Source of the DNA: Sporotomaculum syntrophicum
GTDB lineage: Bacteria > Bacillota > Desulfotomaculia > Desulfotomaculales > Desulfallaceae
Length of the DNA stretch: 64,000 bases
NCBI RefSeq assembly: GCF_009932395.1
Contig: NZ_LSRS01000001.1
Coordinates: forward strand, 90,864-154,863
Direction: 5' to 3'
The translations under genes were made by a program, and so were the position numbers. Of this stretch, positions 6,758 to 16,944 are shown in pieces (positions within the stretch are counted from its first letter, which is position 1; every line of letters begins with the position of its first letter). The notes under the pieces are model-generated. The model saw only the letters and a list, made by a program, of their open reading frames with translations. It was not told the DNA's origin and did no database searches.

Positions 6758-7954
6758 ATGGCAGTAGAGAAAACTTACCAGGAGATTAACGAACGAATTA
6801 AAAAAGGCCGGGCGGTAGTGGTCACTGCTGAGGAACTGGTCTCTATGGTTAAGGAAAAGGGAATAACCCGCGTCACATCCGAAGTGGATGTGGTGACGAC
6901 AGGAACGTTCGGCCCCATGTGCTCTTCCGGCGCTTTTTTGAGTCTGGGTCATACTAAGCCAAGGATGAAAATGCATAAAGTATGGCTCAACGATGTGCCT
7001 GCCTATACAGGCATTGCAGCCGTTGATGCCTTTATCGGCGCTACCGAGGTACCCGAAGACGACCCCCTAAACAGTATCTACCCGGGCGAATTCCGGTATG
7101 GCGGCGGGCATGTCATTCAGGATCTGGTAGCCGGCAAGACGGTGCGGCTTAAAGCCACGGCTTATGGCACGGACTGTTATCCCCGCAAGGAGATTGAAAC
7201 TGAAATCACCATTAACGATATCAATGAAGCGATTCTTTTTAACCCGCGCAATGCTTACCAGAATTATAACTGTGCCGTCAACCTCACCAACCGTACCATC
7301 TACACTTACATGGGAATGCTCAAAGGCAACCTGGGCAACGCGCACTACTCAACTTCAGGACAGCTCAGCCCGCTGCTGAAGGACCCCAATTTTAAAACCA
7401 TCGGGGTGGGCACGCGCATTTTCCTGGGCGGGGGCATTGGCTACGTGGTTTGGAACGGCACCCAGCACTTTCCGGGCATAAATATGGATGAAAGCGGCAC
7501 CGGCTTTGGTCATGCCGGGGGCACCCTGGCCGTACTGGGCGACTTGAAACAAATGAGCCCGCGCTGGCTGGCCGGCACCAGTATGCTGGGCTACGGTGCC
7601 ACGTTAACGGTGGGGCTGGGTATACCCATACCCATGCTGAATGAGGAGGTCTGCCGCTACGCGGCTGCCGGTGATGATGAATTGTACGCTCCGATCGTGG
7701 ATTACGGCGAGCAGTACCCTAATTTTATCCCGTCCAACCTGGGCTATGTCAGCTATGCCGAGCTGAAAAGCGGTAAAATAAAGGTCAACGGCAAGGAAGT
7801 GCCTTCCGCGCCGATGTCCAGTTACTCGCGGGCCAAGGAAATAGCCGGCACCCTGAAGCAGTGGATTCAAAAAGGCGATTTCCTGCTGGGTGAACCGGTC
7901 CAGCTGCTGCCCAATACGGAGGCGGGAATCAAGGCTAATTCCCTGAAGGGTTAA
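6758..7954 (+). CDS. L-aspartate semialdehyde sulfurtransferase, DUF39/COG1900 (homocysteine synthesis)
   Basis: A DUF39/COG1900 protein. In Methanosarcina, homologues with the partner ferredoxin convert aspartate semialdehyde and sulfide (via persulfide) directly to homocysteine. The 398-aa product has the conserved cysteines C55 (FGPMCSSGAF) and C140 (YGTDCYPRKE) and the glycine-rich segment GVGTRIFLGGGIGYVVWNGTQH. There is no C-terminal CBS pair, unlike some archaeal versions. The start is ATG 6758 with GGAGGTG upstream; the longer frame from 6620 would be translated riboswitch and terminator and is rejected. It is the first gene of a SAM-riboswitch operon with the NIL-ferredoxin and UPF0280 genes. 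Confidence 0.92.
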   Translation: MAVEKTYQEINERIKKGRAVVVTAEELVSMVKEKGITRVTSEVDVVTTGTFGPMCSSGAFLSLGHTKPRMKMHKVWLNDVPAYTGIAAVDAFIGATEVPEDDPLNSIYPGEFRYGGGHVIQDLVAGKTVRLKATAYGTDCYPRKEIETEITINDINEAILFNPRNAYQNYNCAVNLTNRTIYTYMGMLKGNLGNAHYSTSGQLSPLLKDPNFKTIGVGTRIFLGGGIGYVVWNGTQHFPGINMDESGTGFGHAGGTLAVLGDLKQMSPRWLAGTSMLGYGATLTVGLGIPIPMLNEEVCRYAAAGDDELYAPIVDYGEQYPNFIPSNLGYVSYAELKSGKIKVNGKEVPSAPMSSYSRAKEIAGTLKQWIQKGDFLLGEPVQLLPNTEAGIKANSLKG

Positions 7955-7979
7955 CGAGCGCGAAAAGGAGCGTGTAAAA

Positions 7980-8381
7980 ATGTCCTCAAAAAAAGTAGTG
8001 CTGTATTTTACTGCCGATATAACGGACCAGCCGATTATCTACAGGCTGGTAAAAGACTATGATTTGGTTATTAATATATTACAGGCCGATATCAACCCGC
8101 AAAAAGAGGGTACCCTGGTGGTAGAGCTTACCGGGGACAACTTCGGGCCGGGCATTGAATATCTGCGGCGGCTGGGTGTAGCTGTCCAGCCGCTGACGGA
8201 AGAGATTATTCAAAATGAGGAAAAATGCGTGAGCTGCGGCGCCTGTACGGCTATCTGCCCGACCGGTGCCCTGTATATCGAAAGGCCGGACATGTTGGTG
8301 AAGTTTAACAGCGACCGCTGCGTGGTCTGCCGCCTGTGTGTAAAAGCATGTCCCATGAAAGCAATGGAGGTTCGTTTTTGA
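7980..8381 (+). CDS. NIL-domain 2x[4Fe-4S] ferredoxin, sulfurtransferase partner
   Basis: A 133-aa protein with an N-terminal NIL domain (about 1-75, the ligand-binding domain also found on methionine ABC transporters) and two [4Fe-4S] motifs: C83-x2-C86-x2-C89-x3-C93 and C114-x2-C117-x2-C120-x3-C124. It corresponds to the iron-sulfur subunit that works with the DUF39 protein in homocysteine synthesis, probably in reducing or carrying the persulfide sulfur. It follows the DUF39 gene by 25 nt with AAAAGGAG upstream, and its stop overlaps the start of the next gene, so translation of the three is probably coupled. Confidence 0.92.
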   Translation: MSSKKVVLYFTADITDQPIIYRLVKDYDLVINILQADINPQKEGTLVVELTGDNFGPGIEYLRRLGVAVQPLTEEIIQNEEKCVSCGACTAICPTGALYIERPDMLVKFNSDRCVVCRLCVKACPMKAMEVRF

Positions 8382-9121
8382 GGGAATACGTAGAGCGTTC
8401 CTACCGGCTGCTGCACCGGCAGCAGGACCTGGTATTTTTCCAAATCGCCGTCAAGGAAACCGACCTGGATATAGGCATACCCCGTGACAAGCTGACGACC
8501 GGTCTGGTGGAAGGCGTTAAAAAGGAAATCATTACGCTGCGCAGGCAGCTGGAGCAATATATTGCGGCTAACCCGGTTTTCTTGCACACTCTGGAACCAT
8601 TTGAGCCTGGCCCCGACGCGCCTGAGATCGCCAGGGCCATGGCCGGGGCCGCAGCTGCTGCCGGTACCGGGCCCATGTCTGCGGTGGCGGGCGCTTTTGC
8701 ACAGAACGTGGGCAGTTACCTGGCCAGGCGCTGCCGTGAGGTAATCGTGGAGAACGGCGGTGATATTTATCTGCGCTCCAGCCAAACGCGCAAGATAGGT
8801 ATTTTTGCCGGCCCCTCCCCCTTTACCAACCGGCTGGCCATAGAAATCGAGCCGCACCGCACGCCGCTGGGCATATGCACTTCGTCGGGCACGGTGGGCC
8901 ATTCCCTCAGCTTTGGCTGCGCCGACGCGGCGGTAATCCTGGCCCCCTCGGCACTGCTGGCCGACGCTGTGGCCACGGCTGCGGCCAACCGGGTGCAAGG
9001 CGAGGACGATTTGCAGGCAGCGGTAGAGTTTGCTATGAGCATCAAAACAGTTACCGGTGCATTGGCTATAAAAAATGATAATCTGGCTGCCGCCGGTGCG
9101 GTTAAGCTGGCACCTATGTAA
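8378..9121 (+). CDS. UPF0280/COG2122 ApbE-like protein of the homocysteine operon
   Basis: A UPF0280 (COG2122) family protein of 247 aa, structurally related to ApbE. Family features include GTGPMSAVAGAFAQ and the later TSSGTVGHSLSFGCADAAVIL. COG2122 is one of three gene families genetically linked to homocysteine formation in methanogens, together with the DUF39 and NIL-ferredoxin genes that lie directly upstream here; its biochemical role is not settled. The start is TTG 8378, overlapping the ferredoxin stop by 4 nt, with GGAGG seven bases upstream. An upstream in-frame ATG at 8336 lies inside the ferredoxin coding region and lacks a ribosome site. It is the last gene of the operon. Confidence 0.9.
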   Translation: MREYVERSYRLLHRQQDLVFFQIAVKETDLDIGIPRDKLTTGLVEGVKKEIITLRRQLEQYIAANPVFLHTLEPFEPGPDAPEIARAMAGAAAAAGTGPMSAVAGAFAQNVGSYLARRCREVIVENGGDIYLRSSQTRKIGIFAGPSPFTNRLAIEIEPHRTPLGICTSSGTVGHSLSFGCADAAVILAPSALLADAVATAAANRVQGEDDLQAAVEFAMSIKTVTGALAIKNDNLAAAGAVKLAPM

Positions 9122-9130
9122 ATGCGCCCA

Positions 9131-9721
9131 TTAGGCCAGCAATTTTAGCCAGGTCTTCTCCGCCACCTCCGCTAATAGCTCGTGGCCTTTATCGTTAAGG
9201 TGGGATTCGTCATAATAGTACTGCCCGTCACCCTCGCCGGTCCCGGGAATACAAAACGGTGTAAAATAATCAATTAGCCAAACGGATTCCGTTTCGGCAT
9301 AATCGCGCAGCCAATCTCTGTAGCGTGCCTTCCACTTGGTCAGGAAGGACATAGCAGAGGCGGGCACAAACTCGCCGCCACCGGCCGGGTCGTAACAAAG
9401 GGGGGTGAGCAGGCCAAGTATGGGTATGGCACCCCGCTGCTTTATCAACTCCACCAGGTCTTTAATATTACGCTGGGTCTCGTCCCAGGTTAACTGCTGC
9501 AGGGCGTCGTTGCCGCCTCCCAGGATATGTACATGCGAAATTTCTGCTGCGGTGTAGCGCCGGTAACGGCGCAGCATGTCCCTGGAAGTGGACCCGTTAA
9601 CGCCGGAATTAATCAGGTTTATACTGGTGCGCTGCTGCAGGTGTTCTACCCAGGAGAACTCCGGTCCAACCGGATAGCCGTAGGTAATGCTGTCGCCCAG
9701 GCAAATAATACTGCTGCTCAT
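9131..9721 (-). CDS. SGNH/GDSL-family hydrolase
   Basis: A 196-aa SGNH hydrolase (esterase or lipase fold). Block I is GDSIT with nucleophile S11, the oxyanion glycine and asparagine lie in GVNGS and GGGND (68-72), and the catalytic Asp/His pair is in DESH near residue 173. There is no signal peptide, so it is probably cytoplasmic. The substrate cannot be told from the sequence; relatives include acyl-CoA thioesterases and carbohydrate acetyl-esterases. Its ATG overlaps the stop of the DedA gene by 4 nt, so the two are co-translated. A role in membrane lipid turnover would fit this pairing but is only an inference. Confidence 0.88.
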   Translation of the reverse strand: MSSSIICLGDSITYGYPVGPEFSWVEHLQQRTSINLINSGVNGSTSRDMLRRYRRYTAAEISHVHILGGGNDALQQLTWDETQRNIKDLVELIKQRGAIPILGLLTPLCYDPAGGGEFVPASAMSFLTKWKARYRDWLRDYAETESVWLIDYFTPFCIPGTGEGDGQYYYDESHLNDKGHELLAEVAEKTWLKLLA

Positions 9722-10326
9722 ATCTTTTCACTCCTTTGGGTATGGAAACGTTTTATAAGCACTTTAATGGCCACATAAACCAACAATAAAACCAGCGCCC
9801 CCAGGGGCACCTGGTCCTCAAGATAACCCGCGATGACAGGCCACTGCTGGCCGAATAACATACCTATTGAAATATTAAAGGAAACCCAGATCACTGTAAA
9901 GATCACATTATATAATAAAAACCTGGACAGTTTTAGCCCGCTGGCACCGGCCATATAGGGGGTCAGGTTGCTGACCATGGGCACAAACCTGCCGATGATA
10001 ATGAACATTGCCGCCGATTGCTTTATCCAGCTGCGGGCTTTCTCCCACTTGGCGGTGTTAATACGCAGGTATTTACCGTAGCGATGCACTACGGAATCCC
10101 CCATGTAACGACCCGCAAAAAACGCAGCCGCAGCTCCGATATTAAAGCCCACTACCGCCAGTAAAAAAACCGTATAAAAATTTAACCGTCCCTGGTTAAT
10201 CAAAAAGCCCAAAAACATTATCATAACCCCACCGGGAAAGGGAAAACCAAGCGCCTCAATGATCAGGCCGCCAAATAGCCCGCCCATCCCCAGCGTGTCG
10301 ATATAATTCGCCAGAAAAGCTTGCAT
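9718..10326 (-). CDS. DedA-family (VTT) membrane protein
   Basis: A 202-aa DedA-family integral membrane protein with about five hydrophobic segments. The VTT core is visible: EALGFPFPGGVMIMFLGFL near the N-terminus (re-entrant region with the conserved E and P) and GRFVPMVSNLTPYMAGAS in the second half (conserved R and P). Characterised DedA/UPF0718-type proteins transport undecaprenyl phosphate or phospholipids, or support membrane homeostasis. The start is set at ATG 10326 behind GGGAGGCG; an in-frame start 39 nt upstream has no better signal. It is followed by the overlapping SGNH hydrolase. Confidence 0.9.
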   Translation of the reverse strand: MQAFLANYIDTLGMGGLFGGLIIEALGFPFPGGVMIMFLGFLINQGRLNFYTVFLLAVVGFNIGAAAAFFAGRYMGDSVVHRYGKYLRINTAKWEKARSWIKQSAAMFIIIGRFVPMVSNLTPYMAGASGLKLSRFLLYNVIFTVIWVSFNISIGMLFGQQWPVIAGYLEDQVPLGALVLLLVYVAIKVLIKRFHTQRSEKI

Positions 10327-10401
10327 GTAAAAATCGCCTCCCAGCATTAGCATATCCTGCTGCAAGGCGGTTCTTTCCTAAAAGTTACAAAAATATTAAG
10401 A

Positions 10402-12153
10402 CTATAATACCTTGGCTGCACCTTTATATACCAACCCCCGCCGGCCGTCCACGGTGATTATTTCCCCGTCGGGAATTACCCTGGCGGCATCCTCCACACC
10501 CACAATTACCGGAATACCAAACTCCAAGCCCACAATGGCAGCGTGGGATGTTAACCCGCCGGCTTCGGTAATCAGTGCGCCGGCCTTTTCAATAGCCGGG
10601 ATAAAATCACGGTCGGTAGCATAAGTCACCAGTACACTGCCCTCTTCCATTTTATCCAGAGCTTCCCGGGCGGTATTGGCCACACAAGCCTTGCCGGTGA
10701 CAGACCGTTTAATGATACCGGTACCCGAGGCCACAATATCGCCAACGGTGTGCACTTTAAGCAGGTTGGTGGTGCCGTGAACACCAACCGGCACACCGGC
10801 GGTGATGACGATTAAATCCCCGGCCTTGATCAGCCCGGCGGCCAGCGAAGCATCCACAGCAGCGTCGATCATGCTGTCCGTATCCTCCGAGCACCCCACC
10901 AGCAGCGGCTCAACGCCCCAAACCAGCGCCATTTTACGCAGCACCGTTCTCTGGGTAGTCACGGCAATAATCGGGGCCTGGGGCCTGTATTTGCTGACCA
11001 TTTGGGCGGTATAGCCTGTTTCCGTAGAAGTGATAATAGCTGCCGCCCCCAGGTCCTGTGCCGTGGCGACGGTGGCATGACTGATGGCGTCGGTAACGGT
11101 TTTACAATGCAACCGGCGATAGTTTTTCATCAGATCATCATATTTTATGGATGATTCAGCCCGGATCGCAATGCGGGCCATGGTTTCCACCGCTTCCACC
11201 GGGTATTTGCCCGCTGCCGTTTCGCCCGAAAGCATCACCGCATCGGTGCCGTCGAATATAGCGTTGGCTACATCGCTGGCTTCCGCCCTGGTGGGACGCG
11301 GGTTCAGAATCATTGATTCCAGCATTTGGGTGGCGGTAATCACCGGCTTGCCCGCCTGCCTGCATTTCTTGATGATGGTTTTTTGGATCAGCGGCACTTC
11401 TTCCGGGGGTATCTCCACACCCAGATCGCCTCTGGCTACCATAATAGCATCGGATACCTCGATGATTTCATCCAGGTTATTAACGGCTTCCTGGTTTTCA
11501 ATCTTGGCGATAATATCCATGTGCCCGCCGTTATCTTCAATTATTTTACGAATTGTGAGCACATCGTTGGCCCGTCGCACAAAGGAGGCGGCAACAAAAT
11601 CAAAGTCATGCTCTATACCAAAAATGATATCCTGCTCATCCCTTTCGGTGATGGCCGGCAGTTTCACATAAACACCGGGTACATTGACTCCCTTTTGGCT
11701 GGTCAGTTCACCGCCGTTTTCCACGGTACATTCAATTCTTTCCCCGGCTATGCTGTTCACCCGCAGGGCGATTAACCCGTCGGATATTAACACCAGGTCG
11801 CCCGGCTTAACATCCTTGGGCAGGCCCCGGTAGCTAACCGGCAGGATCTGCTCATTACCCTTAATGTTTTCCGTGGTCAAGTAAACAGTATCTCCTGTGT
11901 TAAGACGCACAAAATCCTTTTCCAGGTAACCCAGCCGGATTTCCGGACCCTTGGTATCCAGCATGACGGCTATATTTTTGCCCACGTTGGCGGCAGCCTG
12001 GCGTACGGCGGCCAGCCTGCGGGCGTGGTCCTCATGGGTACCGTGGGAAAAGTTCATCCTGGCCACGTTCATGCCGGACAGTATCAATTTTTCCAGTATT
12101 TCTATTGTTTCACTTGCCGGTCCGATAGTACATACTATAGTGGTGCGTCTCAA
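10402..12153 (-). CDS. pyk: Pyruvate kinase with C-terminal PEP-utilising domain
   Basis: Pyruvate kinase, PEP + ADP to pyruvate + ATP. The 583-aa product begins RRTTIVCTIGPAS, has the K/Mg site IDIIAKIENQEAVNN and ATP/PEP motifs MVARGDLGVEIP and TATQMLESMI, and then an extra domain of about 100 residues ending in EAGGLTSHAAIVGLEFGIPVIVG, the PEP-synthase-like mobile domain seen in Bacillus and Geobacillus pyruvate kinases. In this copy the TSH motif that carries the phospho-His in PEP synthase is kept. The start is TTG 12153 after AGGAGTGA. It lies 11 nt downstream of pfkA, so the two glycolytic control enzymes form an operon. Confidence 0.97.
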   Translation of the reverse strand: MRRTTIVCTIGPASETIEILEKLILSGMNVARMNFSHGTHEDHARRLAAVRQAAANVGKNIAVMLDTKGPEIRLGYLEKDFVRLNTGDTVYLTTENIKGNEQILPVSYRGLPKDVKPGDLVLISDGLIALRVNSIAGERIECTVENGGELTSQKGVNVPGVYVKLPAITERDEQDIIFGIEHDFDFVAASFVRRANDVLTIRKIIEDNGGHMDIIAKIENQEAVNNLDEIIEVSDAIMVARGDLGVEIPPEEVPLIQKTIIKKCRQAGKPVITATQMLESMILNPRPTRAEASDVANAIFDGTDAVMLSGETAAGKYPVEAVETMARIAIRAESSIKYDDLMKNYRRLHCKTVTDAISHATVATAQDLGAAAIITSTETGYTAQMVSKYRPQAPIIAVTTQRTVLRKMALVWGVEPLLVGCSEDTDSMIDAAVDASLAAGLIKAGDLIVITAGVPVGVHGTTNLLKVHTVGDIVASGTGIIKRSVTGKACVANTAREALDKMEEGSVLVTYATDRDFIPAIEKAGALITEAGGLTSHAAIVGLEFGIPVIVGVEDAARVIPDGEIITVDGRRGLVYKGAAKVL

Positions 12154-12164
12154 TTAAATCACTC

Positions 12165-13148
<984 letters not shown>

Positions 13149-13363
13149 TTATCCCTCAAAGCACATTCGCTTAGATTAATTATGTTTATTTAACAATAGT
13201 ACTTTTTACTATCACAACTTTAATATGCAGTAATATTTTCACCAAAATTGCGCCTGGATATCACCAGCTATTATTTACCATAACAATTATATATCAAAAA
13301 ATATCCAGAGTAACACCCGGATATTAAATTTTTGCAAATAATTTAATTTTCTAACATGACCTT

Positions 13364-16300
13364 TTAGGTTTGACAAGCTTCAAGTTTTGCAGGGGTATCC
13401 TTTATTTTTACCTGTTCCGGCCCCATCAGGCCGGTTAACTGCTGTACAACATCGGAATCCAGGTTAACCCAAAAGCGGCGATCCGCCAGCGCAAGTTTTT
13501 TATCCACGGGAAAGTACAGGTAAACCGGGCATTCACCGGGATGAGTACATAAAACCGCTTGCACCTTGGTGAGGGTTTCAAGAGAGGTATCTTCAAACTT
13601 GATAAACAGCTCGCCATATTTCCTCAAAGTCATCGTTTCCAGTGAATTAACCAGGACTTTAACCTCTTCCCCATTGATACTGGTTACTCCCCTGGCCAGC
13701 ACCGGGTTGTCCACCTTGAGCAGCGAAGCGCATTGCTGGTAGGTGCGCGGGAAAATAACCAGCTCCACCGCGCCGGACAAATCCTCCAGGTTGGCAAAGG
13801 CCATATTATCTCCTTTTTTGGTGGTGATTCTCTTTACCATGGTGAGCATGCCTCCCACCACCACTTCACTGCGGTCCTCCAGTTCCTTCAAGCTCACCAT
13901 CTGGTGTGTGGCCCGTCTTAATATGGTTTCCCGGTATTGATCAAGGGGGTGCCCACTCACATATAAGCCCAGGGATTCTTTCTCCATAGCCAGCAGGTCA
14001 CTGGAAGTATACTCAGGAATATTTGGCATATCCAGGGACAGCGTTTGTTTAACCTCTTCCCCCCAAAATTCCAGCAATGAGCGCTGACCGTTCTGGCGAT
14101 CCTGCTGGGTCAATTGGGCCAGTCCCAGTCCCGCGTCGACCACAGCCATCATTTGGGAGCGTCGGTGGCCCAGGGAATCCAGGGCGCCGCTCTTAATTAA
14201 ATTTTCCAGCACCCGGCGATTGACCACCCGGGTGTCCACCCGCTGGCAAAAGTCGGCAAAAGAGGTATACGGCTTGCCTTTTTCTTTGGCTTCAATGATG
14301 GATTTAACCGCATTTAAACCCACGTTTTTTATGGCGGCCAGGCCAAACCGGATGCTGTCGCCGGCTGCGGTAAAATCCACGCCGCTGATGTTTACGTCCG
14401 GCGGCAGTACAGGAATGCCCATGCGCCGGCACTCCTCAATATAAGCGGATACTTTATCCGTGTTATCCCGTACAGAGGTTAGTAGCGCCGCCATAAACTC
14501 CACCGGGTAGTTGGCCTTCAAATAAGCCGTTTGGAAAGTAACAAACGCATAAGCCGCCGAGTGGCTTTTATTAAACCCGTACCCGGCAAAGTACTCAATT
14601 AAATCAAAGACCTGACCGGCAATTTCACCGTCCACATTGTTCTTCACCGCGCCCTCGGTAAACTGGAGCCGCAGCCCGGCCAGAATTTCCGGTTTTTTCT
14701 TGCCCATCGCCCGGCGCATCAAATCGGCCTCGCCCAGGGTAAAGCCGGCCAGGTCACTGGCAATGCGCATGACCTGTTCCTGGTAAAGAATTACTCCGTA
14801 GGTGTCCTTTAAAATAGGCTCCAGAATTGGATGCAGGTATTCCACCTTTTTTTCGCCGTGTTTGCTTTTAATAAAGTCATCCACCATGCCGCTGCCCAGC
14901 GGGCCTGGCCGGTACAGGGCGACCAGGGCGATGATATCTTCAAACAGCTCGGGCTTTAACTCTTTCAGGATAGCGCGCATACCGCTGCCTTCCAGCTGGA
15001 ACACGCCCACAGCGTCGCCGCGGCAGAGCAGTTCAAAGGTGGGCGGATCGTCCAGGGGTATTTCATTAATTTTTATTTTTACACCATGATTTTGCTCGAT
15101 CGCCCGCACCGCATCGGCAATCACCGTCAGGGTGCGCAGCCCCAAAAAGTCCATTTTCAAAAGGCCCAGTTCCTCCACCGGGTCCTTGGCAAACTGGGTG
15201 GTCAGCGGGCCGTCCGCAGCTTTATACAGCGGCAGGTAATGGGTCAGGGGCTCCTGGGTAATTACTACTCCTGCAGCATGGGTGGAGACATGCCGGGGCA
15301 TACCTTCCACCAGCGCGGCCATGTCAAGTAACTTATGCACCTGGTCGTCTTCCCGGTAAACCTGGCTCAATTCAGGGGAATCCTGCAGTGCTTTTTCGAT
15401 GGAAATACCCAGGTCGTTGGGCACCAGCTTGGCAATGCGGTCCACATCACCGTAGGGCATGCCCAGCGCCCGGCCTACATCCCGGATGGCCGCCTTGGCA
15501 GCCATGGTGCCGAAGGTGGCAATCTGGGACACTTTATCTGCACCGTATTTTCTGGTTACATACTCGATGACCTCGCCGCGTCTTTCATAGCAAAAGTCGA
15601 TATCTATATCCGGCATGGACACCCTTTCGGGGTTCAAAAACCGCTCAAACAGCAAATCGTACTTGAGCGGGTCCAGCTCGGTAATGCCCAGCACATAGGC
15701 CACCACGCTGCCCGCCGCCGATCCGCGGCCGGGCCCCACCGGGATGCCCTGCTCCCGGGCGTAATGAATAAAATCCCACACAATTAAAAAGTAAGCGGAA
15801 AAGCCCATTTGACCGATAACGCCCAGTTCATAATCCAATCTCTTAAGCACGTCGTCATTTATTCCACCGTAGCGCCAGTTTATACCCTGGAGGCACAGTT
15901 CCCGAAGATATGATTCCAGGGTATGACCCTCGGGCACCCGGTACTCGGGCAGGTGTAAATTACCAAATTCCAGCTCAACGTGGCAGCGTTCGGCAATGCG
16001 GACGGTATTCTCCATCGCCTCGGTAAGTTCTCCGAACAGCATGGCCATTTCCTGTTCACTTTTCAAGTATAACTCCTGGGACTGAAATTTCATGCGCCCG
16101 GGGTCATCCACAGTCCGTCCGGTTTGCACGCATAACAGCACATCCTGCATTTCCGCGTGCTCCCGAAAAACATAATGCACATCGTTAGTGGTCACCAGCG
16201 GTATGCCGGTTTTCTTGTGCAGCTGCAGCAGCCCCCGGTTGGCGGTTTTTTGCTCCGCAAAACCATGGTCCTGCAGTTCCAAATAATAATTATCCTTGCC

Positions 16301-16792
16301 GAATATATCTACATAATCAGCCGCGCTTTGCGCTGCCTGGGCAGGATTATCCTTGATGATATAAGAAGACACTTCGCCGGCAATACAGCCGCTCAGCGCG
16401 ATTAATCCCCGGCTGTGAGCGGCCAGCAGCTCTTTATCCACCCGCGGCTTATAATAAAAGCCTTCGGTGAATGCCTGGGAAACCAGCGTAAATAAATTTC
16501 TCAACCCGGTGTTATTTTCCGCCAGCAGTACCAGGTGATGCAGGTTATCGTCCACCCGGGGTGTGCGGTCATGCCTGGTACGCGGTGCCACATACACCTC
16601 ACAGCCGATAATTGGATTGATATTTTCCTTTTTACAGGTCTTGTAGAAATCTACTACGCCATACATGACCCCGTGGTCGGTAATGGCCAGTGAAGGCATG
16701 CCCATTTGAACGGCGGAACTTACCGCTTTCTTGATCCTGGCCGCCCCGTCCAGCAGGCTGTATTCGGTGTGTACGTGCAGGTGGACAAACAA
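13364..16792 (-). CDS. dnaE: DNA polymerase III alpha subunit
   Basis: Replicative DNA polymerase subunit of the DnaE1 type. The 1142-aa product starts with a PHP domain (FVHLHVHTEYSLLDG) whose metal ligands appear intact. The palm has the catalytic aspartates in PDIDIDF, followed by a tandem helix-hairpin-helix region and the OB-fold near residue 970 (VVVGGMLTMVKRITTKKGDNMAF). The start is TTG 16792, chosen because GGGGG lies eight bases upstream and the protein then begins at the conserved PHP motif; the longer frame from 16846 has no ribosome site. Firmicutes normally also use PolC, which is not in this window. Confidence 0.96.
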   Translation of the reverse strand: MFVHLHVHTEYSLLDGAARIKKAVSSAVQMGMPSLAITDHGVMYGVVDFYKTCKKENINPIIGCEVYVAPRTRHDRTPRVDDNLHHLVLLAENNTGLRNLFTLVSQAFTEGFYYKPRVDKELLAAHSRGLIALSGCIAGEVSSYIIKDNPAQAAQSAADYVDIFGKDNYYLELQDHGFAEQKTANRGLLQLHKKTGIPLVTTNDVHYVFREHAEMQDVLLCVQTGRTVDDPGRMKFQSQELYLKSEQEMAMLFGELTEAMENTVRIAERCHVELEFGNLHLPEYRVPEGHTLESYLRELCLQGINWRYGGINDDVLKRLDYELGVIGQMGFSAYFLIVWDFIHYAREQGIPVGPGRGSAAGSVVAYVLGITELDPLKYDLLFERFLNPERVSMPDIDIDFCYERRGEVIEYVTRKYGADKVSQIATFGTMAAKAAIRDVGRALGMPYGDVDRIAKLVPNDLGISIEKALQDSPELSQVYREDDQVHKLLDMAALVEGMPRHVSTHAAGVVITQEPLTHYLPLYKAADGPLTTQFAKDPVEELGLLKMDFLGLRTLTVIADAVRAIEQNHGVKIKINEIPLDDPPTFELLCRGDAVGVFQLEGSGMRAILKELKPELFEDIIALVALYRPGPLGSGMVDDFIKSKHGEKKVEYLHPILEPILKDTYGVILYQEQVMRIASDLAGFTLGEADLMRRAMGKKKPEILAGLRLQFTEGAVKNNVDGEIAGQVFDLIEYFAGYGFNKSHSAAYAFVTFQTAYLKANYPVEFMAALLTSVRDNTDKVSAYIEECRRMGIPVLPPDVNISGVDFTAAGDSIRFGLAAIKNVGLNAVKSIIEAKEKGKPYTSFADFCQRVDTRVVNRRVLENLIKSGALDSLGHRRSQMMAVVDAGLGLAQLTQQDRQNGQRSLLEFWGEEVKQTLSLDMPNIPEYTSSDLLAMEKESLGLYVSGHPLDQYRETILRRATHQMVSLKELEDRSEVVVGGMLTMVKRITTKKGDNMAFANLEDLSGAVELVIFPRTYQQCASLLKVDNPVLARGVTSINGEEVKVLVNSLETMTLRKYGELFIKFEDTSLETLTKVQAVLCTHPGECPVYLYFPVDKKLALADRRFWVNLDSDVVQQLTGLMGPEQVKIKDTPAKLEACQT

Positions 16793-16883
16793 TCTTAAAA
16801 CCCCCGTCAACATATAGTCGTTTATTAGTTGCCATAAATATGTCAAGCATAGTTTTCTTAAAGTACAAAAAAATAAAGTACAA

Positions 16884-16910
16884 AAAAATCCCTTGCTCTC
16901 AAGGGAATTT
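16884..16910 (-). terminator. Terminator after nth-trmL
   Basis: Read on the minus strand: AAATTCCCTT and AAGGGATTT flank a GAGAGC loop and are followed by a run of T. It lies 35-60 nt after the trmL stop. Next to it, on the dnaE side, an AAGTACAAAAAAAT unit is repeated directly. Confidence 0.75.
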
Positions 16911-16944
16911 TATCTCAAAATAACACTTTTCTCAATGGTTGGTT

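Noticed and set aside
8210-8998. 262-aa minus-strand frame over the ferredoxin and UPF0280 genes
   Set aside because: Antisense shadow in GC-rich coding sequence; no domain seen and it conflicts with two well-supported genes.
11147-11671. 174-aa plus-strand frame inside pyk
   Set aside because: Shadow of pyruvate kinase on the opposite strand; Ser/Ile-rich low-complexity translation with no homology signal.
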